Assembly (NCBI GenBank): GCA_016713325.1
Contig: JADJPJ010000088.1
Location: 1 to 24,895 of the forward strand
Reading direction: 5' to 3'
Length of the DNA stretch: 24,895 nucleotides
Source of the DNA: Candidatus Flexifilum affinis
GTDB lineage: Bacteria > Chloroflexota > Anaerolineae > Aggregatilineales > Phototrophicaceae
The notes under the pieces are model-generated. The model was not told the DNA's origin, ran no database searches, and saw only the letters and a list, made by a program, of their open reading frames with translations. Below, one piece after another: positions 18,503 through 24,895 of this stretch. Each line of letters starts with the position of its first letter. The stretch's first letter is position 1. A program made the position numbers and the translations under genes.

Positions 18503-19656
18503 CGATTCTCGACGCGGTGCATTACGACGCTGTGGTCATTGGCGGAGGCCTGGCCGGCTGCATGGCGGCGATCACGCTGGCGCAGGCCGGGCGTGCTGTG
18601 GCCCTGCTCGAAGCGGGAAAGTACCCACGGTCCAAGGTCTGCGGGGAGTTCCTCTCGCCGGAGTGCGCGGCGCTATTCGATGCCGTCGGTTTCCTGCCGG
18701 ATCTGCACGCGCTTGGACCGGCGACCATCCGCACCCTGCGCCTCACCGCACCCGACGGCGTCGAGTGGTGCGCGGCCCTGCCCGCGCCGGCATTCAGCGT
18801 CAGCCGCTATGCACTCGACGCGGCGCTGGCCGACTATGCCGCGCGGCAGGGCGTCGAGGTGCACAGCGAAACCCGTGTCACCGAACTCGACGGGACGCTG
18901 CTCGACGGCTTCACCGTCACGGCTCAAACGACGGTGGGGGCGACACAGGTGCGGGCGGCTGGGGTGATCGTCGCGCATGGCCGGCGCAGCAACCTGGATC
19001 GGGTCCTCGGGCGGCGCTTTTTCGCCGAACCGCATCCGCTGATCGGACTGAAGCGGCACTTTCGAGGGCGGCCGCTGCCAGAGCACATCGATCTGCACAT
19101 CTTCCCCGGCGGCTACTGTGGGGTCTCGCAGGTCGAGAACGACCGCACCAACGTGTGCCTGCTGGTCGATCAGGCCGTCTTTCAGGCGAGCGCGGGCGGG
19201 GCCAACGGAACGCCGCCCGTCGATCGGTTCATCGCCTGGATGCGCGCGCAGAATCCGCATCTGGAGGCGTGGCTGCTCGATGCCGTCCCGCTCGACGACG
19301 CCCGGCTGAGCATCGGGCAGGTGCCGCTGTGCGCCAAGTCGCCGCTGGAGGGGATCTGCTGGTGGGCCGGCGATGCGGCGGGCATGATCGCCCCGCTTGC
19401 CGGCGATGGCATGGCGATGGCGCTGCACAGCGGTCGGTTGGCCGCACAGGCGCTGGAGCGCTTCCTTGCAGGTGAGGCCACAGCCGAGATGGCCAAATCG
19501 GATTACGCCCGGACGTGGGCGCGTACCTTCCGCGGCCGCTTGCAGTTGGGACGCCTCCTTCATCAGGCACTGGTGCGCCCGCGCATTCTTCCCCCGCGCT
19601 GCGCGTCCTGCGGCGCTTTCCTCTGCCGGCAACTGGCTGGTGCAGCACACCCGTGA
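18499..19656 (+). CDS. FAD-dependent oxidoreductase, geranylgeranyl reductase/hydroxylase-like
   Basis: The real start is ATG 18499, overlapping the methyltransferase stop; the open frame extends far upstream only because of high GC. The 385-residue protein has the dinucleotide fold VVIGGGLAGCMAAITLAQAG (residues 12-31), the GG-reductase/halogenase-type motif KVCGEFLSPE (47-56), and a second FAD motif WWAGDAAGMIAPLAGDGM in the C-terminal half. It could hydroxylate the aromatic ring, as SrsC does in Streptomyces, or reduce a prenyl chain, as geranylgeranyl reductases do. The last 20 residues (CASCGAFLCRQ...) look wrong for the family, while another frame encodes ALRVLRRFPL and NWLVQHTRD, so an indel at the CCCCC run near 19588 is likely and the true C-terminus is uncertain. 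Confidence 0.85.
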   Translation: MTILDAVHYDAVVIGGGLAGCMAAITLAQAGRAVALLEAGKYPRSKVCGEFLSPECAALFDAVGFLPDLHALGPATIRTLRLTAPDGVEWCAALPAPAFSVSRYALDAALADYAARQGVEVHSETRVTELDGTLLDGFTVTAQTTVGATQVRAAGVIVAHGRRSNLDRVLGRRFFAEPHPLIGLKRHFRGRPLPEHIDLHIFPGGYCGVSQVENDRTNVCLLVDQAVFQASAGGANGTPPVDRFIAWMRAQNPHLEAWLLDAVPLDDARLSIGQVPLCAKSPLEGICWWAGDAAGMIAPLAGDGMAMALHSGRLAAQALERFLAGEATAEMAKSDYARTWARTFRGRLQLGRLLHQALVRPRILPPRCASCGAFLCRQLAGAAHP

Positions 19657-19679
19657 TGTTGGTTTACTGGAGCAGCCAC

Positions 19680-20758
19680 ATGATGAACGCGCCGAAACTG
19701 CTCGCCCTCGAGACGGGCGTGCCGACGCAGTGCTATCGACAGGAGGAGATCACCGAGTTCTTCGTGGAGTTGGTCACCGCCCAGGGCAGCAAACGCGCCC
19801 GCGCCATTCGCGCTGCCATGCGCTATGCCGGCGTCGAGTGTCGCTATTCCGCCATCGAACCCGACTACTTCATCCAGCCGCGATCGACTCAGGAGCGCAA
19901 CGACCGCTACATGGCCGAGGCCATGCCGCTGGGTGAGCGGGTGATCGCCGCCGGGCTGGAGCGGGCGGGCGTCTCGCCCGGCGACATCGACAGCTTTGTC
20001 GTCGTCTCCTGCACGGGCTTCAGCGTGCCGGGGCTGGACCTTCTGCTGGCGCAGCGCCTGGGTCTGCCCTCGCATCTGGCGCGGACGCAGGTGTGGGGCA
20101 TGGCTGCTATGGCGCCTTCCCCGCCTGCGGCGGGCGCTCGACAGCGTGCGAACGCGCCCCGGCGGGCTGGCGCTGCTGCTGGCCCTGGAACTGTGCACGC
20201 TGCATCTCCAGTTTGACGATCTCGACGGAGACGGTGGTGTCCACCTCGCTGTTCGCCGATGGCGCGGGCATGGCCTTGATCGGCGCCGGGGGCAGCGAAG
20301 ACACGCCGGAGGGCCATGCGCTCGTCCCGGCGCTGATCGACTCCGAGACCTTCTGCGACTACCAGACGCTGGAACACATGACCTTCAACCTGACCGACCA
20401 GGGTTTCCGCATGTATCTCTCCAGCTACGTGCCGGATCTGCTGGCGGCCAACATCGTGCCATTCGTCGCCCGCCTGCTGGAGCGGAACGGCCTGCGTCGC
20501 GAAGACGTGCGCTTCTGGGCCATCCACCCCGGCAGCAAGAGGATTGTGGAGTACATTCAGGCGCAGCTCGCGCTCGAGGACGCGCAGGTGCAGTGCTCGC
20601 TCGACGTACTGCGCGACTATGGCAATATGTCCTCGGCGACGGTGCTGTTCGTGCTGGAGCGCATTTTGCAGGCGGGCACTGCCCGGCCCGGCGACTATGG
20701 TGTGATGATGGCGTTCGGGCCGGGGCTGACCATGGAGGCGATCCTGCTGCGCTGGTGA
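19680..20758 (+). CDS. Type III polyketide synthase, chalcone-synthase-like (three frameshifts)
   Basis: The start is ATG 19680 or 19683 with GGAG just upstream; LALETGVPTQCYRQEEITEFF is a typical N-terminus. The thiolase fold shows VVSCTGFSVPGLD and, in shifted frame, GCYGAFPA with the catalytic Cys at 20105-20107. WAIHPGSKRIVE gives the catalytic His at 20525-20527, and RDYGNMSSATVLFVLE the Asn at 20624-20626. A near-C-terminal GPGLTMEAILLRW is also family-typical. Three indels fall within about 130 bases: a missing G (atggctgc for ATGGGCTGC, 20100-20107), a missing C near 20124, and a shift near 20225. The rest reads cleanly and the span of about 360 residues is normal. It probably extends a fatty acyl starter with malonyl-CoA to an alkylresorcinol or alkylpyrone. 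Confidence 0.88.
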
Positions 20759-20776
20759 ATGGCGGGGGAGGTGTCC

Positions 20777-21007
20777 TCAGGAGGCGGTTTCTTCCCCGCC
20801 GAAGGCCAGCCCTTTCTCGGCCAGGGCTTCGCGGAGCACTTGGATGGCCTTCGGGCCGATGCCGTGCAGGTAGGCGATATCCTTGACCTCGACCCCGGCC
20901 AACTGATCGAGCTGGCGGAAGCCTGCCCCGTGCAGCGCCCGCCGGGCCGGTTGGCCGATGCCCCGGGGGAAGTCGTCCGCCTGGGCCGTCTGTTGTTTCG
21001 ACTTCAT
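20777..21007 (-). CDS. Small helix-hairpin-helix protein, RNA polymerase alpha-CTD-like
   Basis: ATG 21007 has AGGAG at the ideal 8-base distance. The 76-residue product reads MKSKQQTAQADDFPRGIG, then ARRALHGAGFRQLDQLAG and YLHGIGPKAIQVLREALAEKGL. The spacing of the first hairpin, the GI/F-x-x-LD-L segment and the GIGPKA helix resembles the RNA polymerase alpha C-terminal domain fold, but as a free-standing domain. It could bind DNA non-specifically or act as a small regulator; function is not shown. It converges on the polyketide synthase gene with 18 bases between, and may be coupled to the gene upstream on its own strand. Confidence 0.75.
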   Translation of the reverse strand: MKSKQQTAQADDFPRGIGQPARRALHGAGFRQLDQLAGVEVKDIAYLHGIGPKAIQVLREALAEKGLAFGGEETAS

Positions 21008-21535
21008 GACGAATACTCCTGGTGCGGGCGCAGCGCGCCCGACGTATGGGAAGGCATCCTGCGGCGTTGGCTGAAGCGTTGAATGATTGACTCGCTTGCC
21101 AGCATACTTGTTCAGCCGTACCGGGTCAAGCGGACTCCGGGTCATGGTCTCTGGAAGACGCAGATCGACGCTCACGAGAGTCCATTCGTCAAGGTCATGC
21201 TCTGGGCGCAGTCGTAGCGTGGCGTGGAAGCGCGTTCCGGTCCAGCCGCCGCCACGCAGACAGCGGAGATCCACGCGCATGACGACTTGACGCGTTCATG
21301 CGCTGTGGTGCGATCTGAGCTGACGACCTGTGCCTGACAATCGAGTGACGACGGGTGAGTGCTGCGCATCCAGCGGGCCAGGGCGACGCCGAGAGATTGT
21401 ACGTCCGCGTGTCTCGGGTCATCAGGGTAACGCTGGCGCCTAAAGAGGCGGCGCACCGCCAGATCGCCGCAGTTCCAGGCCTGGCTCCATGCAGGCGCAG
21501 CCAGGCCTGATCGAGTAGTCGATATGTTGGGACAT
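21004..21535 (-). CDS. Possible SnoaL/NTF2-like protein, frameshifted
   Basis: Minus-strand fragments in two or three frames join plausibly: MSQHIDY from ATG 21535 (GCGGAG upstream), LDQAWLRLHG, WSQAWNCGDLAVRRLF, DPRHADVQSLG, ARWMRSTHPSS, VSSDRTTAHERVK, then VDLRCLRGGGWTGTRFHATL and DEWTLVSVDLRLPE. The pattern A-W-x-x-A-W-N-x-G-D-L followed by a beta-rich half is typical of SnoaL/NTF2-like folds. One frame ends with a TGA overlapping the ATG of the helix-hairpin-helix gene, but where the protein truly stops is unclear. It may be nothing more than a degraded gene. The family call rests on short motifs only. Confidence 0.35.
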
Positions 21536-21604
21536 GATCGCTCCGCCTGCATCTTCCTGCCTCGCCGCGACACTTTCGCAGGTGATTGCAGCCAGGTCGA
21601 TGAG

Positions 21605-24487
21605 TCAAAGATAGCGGCCTGTCGTAAAGAAGTCGTGAATGGGTGGCGGCGTGCGCGTCAGCCGGAGGCGGCAGGTCCGTCGATCCCGTTGTCGATGTCT
21701 TTTGAATCGTTCCGACGTACTGCTCATGGCCAAGCGCGCGGAAGACCGCCTGACTCTGCGCCGAAGAAGCCTTGACGCCCGCAGCTCATGCAGGTGGAAC
21801 GACGACACTGCCAGATTGTTGAGCGCGTTGGCTCTCCAGTTCCAAGCGCCGATCTGACGGGCGATCGCCAGGGCCTCCAGATACTGCTCGATTGCCTCGA
21901 CATTGCCCGCGCATGAAGGCGACGTTGCCCATACCGTTGGTGACCATGCAGATTCCATCCAGGCTGCCGACGGATTTGTAGACCGGCAGGGTCTTCAATG
22001 CAGTTCGCGCGCGCCCTCCAGGTTGCCTTCCATCAGCAGAAGGTTGGCCATGAGGGTTTGAAGCCGGGCGGCGAGAATCGCATCGCCAATGCGGGTCGCT
22101 GATTTCGCGATGGTACGCTCCGCGTGGGAGCGCCCGAGCCAGGTGTTCCAGCATCTGTTCGCGATGCGAGTCGCCATAGTGCACTTCGATTTGCGCGCGC
22201 CGGGCATGTCCGCTGGCCAGGCGCATCAGGCACTGCGCGCGATCTCACCTCGTCGCCCAGCGTTTCGCGCAGGGCGAGCGTCCCTTCGGCATAGGGAATA
22301 GCCAGACTGTGCGCTCCCACGCAGCGCCTCGAGTAGCCGAGGGCAAGTAGGGCGCGTGCGCAATGGCGTCGATATGAGCGGGATTATCACGAGGAGGGAG
22401 TACCAGCTGAGTCAACCCAGCTTTTGTCTTCTTCCGCCTGATCGAGGCGCTACGGCCAGCGCCAGATGCGACAGCCAGATAGCGTAAGTCTCGCCGCCGG
22501 CAAGGTGCGAAAACTGCTTCAAGTGCCCTCCAACACCGCCAGCCATGCCAGTTCGACTTCAGATCGTGAAAGAGTGACACACCGGGAAGCAGATCCTCAG
22601 GATATCGGGGAGGGCGAACCGCGCGGACCGCCAGCGTTCCCAGGCCGTATGGATATTATCAGTCTCTTGAGGAGTTCGTCGAGCAGCGCGGCGCTGCTCG
22701 TGCGTCTTCAGGCGCGCCTGACCGCTGCTGCAGTTCCTCAGTATCGGAAGTAGAGGTCCTGTGTCTCTCCAAACAGGCCGGAGTTTGGCCAGCTTTTCGA
22801 AAGCGGGTACTGCCGCAGCATTGGGTGGACGACGAAATCGCCCTTCCTCCCGACGCTGCACCAGCATCTTGTCGACAATGCCGAGCAGCATGACGAGTGA
22901 TGCCCTGCCACAGCCTGAGCGGACTCGCGTAAGAAGCCTCCAGGAACAGGGGCGAGCGCCATCAGCACCCGCTGCTCCTGCGCCGAGAAGAGCTGCCAGG
23001 AATGGTCGAAGACCGCTCGCAGGCTGCTGTGGCGTTCCTCGTTGCGGTGGTGATCTGCTTCCAGCCCGGTGACGTTGGCGCCGATTTCGTCGGCCAGTTC
23101 CGCGACCGTCAGTGCAAGCGGGAATCAGGCCGCCGCCAGTTCAATCGCCAGGGGTACGTTGTGGACCAGCGCGCAGATGCGCTGTATCACCCCGGCCGGG
23201 TTGCCGGCGCAGGCAGGTCGTCACCGCGGACGCGTTCGGCCGCCGTCGTCCAGAAGAGTGTCATGGCAGGTGGAGTCGCTCCATCCTCGCGGGAGCTCGC
23301 CACACGGTAAGTTCCTTTCCAGCGCCAGCATCCATTCGCCTCGGTGATTGAAACGTTGGCAAGAGGTCGCGATTGTTTCGCAGATCGCTCTTCGCCGTTT
23401 GGCGGTGATCAGCTCTGCCAGGAAGTCATCGATAATGCCGGTGAGCCGCCTGACATTATCCAGAATGAGGAGCAGATGTTTTCGCGCAGGTAATCGAGGA
23501 TCTGGCCGCGTGGGGTACCGACCGAAGGTCAACTGCAAGCGCAGGGCATCGGCTAGCGCAGTGAGAAATGTCGAGCGGGCGTATCGAGGTCAGCCGAGTT
23601 CGTGACTGCCTCTGTGCAGCATGCGGCTCACCGGGGCGTAACCAAGGCGCAGGGCAAGACGCGTCTTGCTCCATGCCGCCCAGGCCGACGATGGCACTGT
23701 TCAGGGGACAGGTGGGATCGTTCAGTCGTCGCGACAGCCTCGTCCAGCCTCGGCTGTGCGCCCTATGAACGGCGTCGTCTCTTGGGTCAGTTGTAGGTCA
23801 GCTGCGTCAGTCCTGATGCGTTCAGCACAATCGTGCCGTCTCTATCTCTGGTTCTACACCCAGTTCGCGATCCCAGGATTTCGCGGCACCTCTTCATATT
23901 GTGCCAGCGCGGCCGGTCGCCGCCCGCTGCCGGGTCAGAAGCATCATGAGCTGGCGGTGCGATCCTTCCTGAAACGGATCGTGGGAGTTTGTGGCGGTGC
24001 ATGACGCGATGGCGGTCCCCGTTGCCGCCGTGGCAGACTGCTGAGACGCCGTTTCGCTGGCGCAGTATGGAGATCGCCTGATCGCAGACGTTCGCGCTAC
24101 CGGTCAACCAATCGCCGAATTCCGCGCGTCGGCGATGCCAAAACTGCCAGTAACTCGCCGCGGTACAGCCCTGCGTCGCGGGTGCGCATGAACTCGACGC
24201 AGCATCGATCCAGTGCGCGCCCTCGGCCTTGAAGGCGACGCTCTGGCGTGATGTCGAAGTAAGGTTCCAGCAGACGTTTGAGATTGGCGATGGCCTGGCG
24301 CAGGTTGGTGGAAGGTTTCAGTCAGGCATGTCGCTCCAGAACAGCGCGGCAAAGGAGGAGCGCAGATGAGTCCGCTGAGGGGTCAGCGCCAGATAGCAGA
24401 GCAGGGCCTGGACTTTGCCGCTCACGAAACCAGTCACCGGTTCGTCGTCATGTGATCTGGAGTCCGGCCAAGGAGTTGAAGCTTCAC
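21605..24487 (-). pseudogene. AfsR/SARP-type transcriptional regulator (BTAD-ATPase-TPR), multiply frameshifted
   Basis: Minus-strand fragments join into one protein of about 950 residues. It starts at GTG 24487 (VKLQLLG, with GAGGG upstream). The N-terminal winged helix shows VSGKVQALLCYLALTP and LFWSDMP, and the BTAD follows to about 23800. The ATPase has a P-loop readable as GLGGM-KTRLALRLG at 23651-23692, a Walker B LLLILDNV at about 23451-23478, and NVPLAIELAAA at 23128-23160. WQLLSAQEQRVLMALAPVPGGF, VVHPMLRQY and NIHTAWERW follow. TPR-like repeats include LALRETLGD and ALAIARQIGAWNWRANALNNLAV, ending near 21605-21800. Frame changes come every 50-150 bases. Such proteins are ATP-dependent activators, often of secondary metabolism; a target here is not evident. 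It may be intact in the organism. Confidence 0.7.
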
Positions 24488-24696
24488 TTGGGACCCTCGT
24501 TGCTCACCAGTGAAACAGGCTGCAAGATCTTACGTACACAGAGTCGAATCTGGGCTCGATCACTTCACGATGGATTTCTAGTTCAGAAGTAGATCGCACA
24601 AACACGCAAACAGCAGATAACAGGCCAGGAAACCACGGGGGTGCGTGGGGAGGCGATTCATTTTGTGCCAACTTTGGAAACACGAGGAGCGAGCAC

Positions 24697-24895
24697 ATGA
24701 AGCAAGTTCGTTTTGTTCCAGCCTACCCGCATCATTCCCTCCGTCGTCGCGTCGTGCCTGATCCTATTCGCTGCACCGGCCTTCGCACAGGACTTGCCGC
24801 CGCTGCCTGGCGAGCTAGTGGTCGGCGATCCCCATGCTGCGCGGCATCGCCTTCGACGCGGCCGGCAATCTGATCGTCGCAGTGGCAGGCGCGGG
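24697..24895 (+). CDS. Exported beta-propeller-like protein, N-terminal fragment (frameshifted, cut by window end)
   Basis: ATG 24697 follows GAGGAG at 24684-24689 with 7-base spacing. The start codes MKQVRF in one frame. In the next frame IIPSVVASCLILFAAPAFAQD is a classic signal peptide core with an AFA cleavage site, followed by LPPLPGELVVGDP. In a third frame LRGIAFDAAGNLIVAVAGAG reads on to the window edge. The GIAFDAAGNLIVA phrase is typical of NHL/SMP-30-type propeller blades, for example ScyD/ScyE-family proteins. Two indels within 200 bases match the poor state of the neighbouring sequence. It is divergent from the AfsR-type regulator; the 209-base gap between them shows no clear motif. 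Confidence 0.55.

Overview
This is a GC-rich bacterial window with no rRNA or tRNA gene, no CRISPR array and no recognisable transposase. Gene content (a full hyp maturation operon, a flavinylated DUF4405/FMN-binding redox module, a CHS-like/UbiA lipid cluster, an AfsR-type regulator, and purine/pyrimidine-rich intergenic repeats) would fit a soil, sediment or hot-spring bacterium such as a Chloroflexota (Anaerolineae-like) member. That assignment is inference only, because no marker gene is present.

Layout, left to right. (1) 61-1866: a protein with two metallo-beta-lactamase domains, broken by many frameshifts. (2) 2267-4858: a glycoside hydrolase family 2 beta-mannosidase-like gene, also heavily frameshifted. 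Repeat-like intergenic DNA lies between and after these two. (3) 5206-11137, plus strand: hypA-hypC-hypB-hypF-hypD-hypE, the complete set for making and inserting the [NiFe]-hydrogenase Fe(CN)2CO centre and nickel; no hydrogenase structural gene is in view. (4) 13814-11145, minus strand: a four-gene operon of a DUF4405 haem-b-type membrane protein, an unrecognised two-helix membrane protein, an exported FMN-binding-domain protein and an ApbE flavin transferase. It is divergent from (5) 14129-16339, an OmpR-type response regulator and histidine kinase. The divergent intergenic region carries five copies of the half-site CCTYAAAT, probably the binding sites of that regulator. (6) 16708-20758, plus strand: UbiA prenyltransferase, SAM methyltransferase, FAD-dependent oxidoreductase and type III polyketide synthase, probably a pathway to a methylated, hydroxylated and possibly prenylated phenolic lipid or quinone. 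(7) 21535-20777, minus strand: a possible SnoaL/NTF2-like protein and a small alpha-CTD-like helix-hairpin-helix protein. (8) 24487-about 21605, minus strand: a frameshifted AfsR/SARP-type regulator (BTAD, NB-ARC-type ATPase, TPR). (9) 24697 to the end, plus strand: the start of an exported beta-propeller protein, frameshifted and cut by the window edge.

A window-wide oddity is the distribution of frameshifts. The middle is nearly clean, with isolated single-base length changes in short homopolymers in hypC, hypF, hypE, the response regulator and the polyketide synthase. Correcting one base in each of hypC, hypF, hypE and the regulator gives exact reading frames of normal family length. Both ends (1-5590 and about 21000-24895) are saturated with indels while the protein-level motifs remain conserved. 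I think sequencing or assembly error near contig ends is likelier than mass pseudogenisation, so the broken genes may be intact in the organism.

The most interesting biology is the flavinylated redox module with its divergent two-component system and shared operator array, and the type III PKS/UbiA cluster. Neither is certain to be undescribed.
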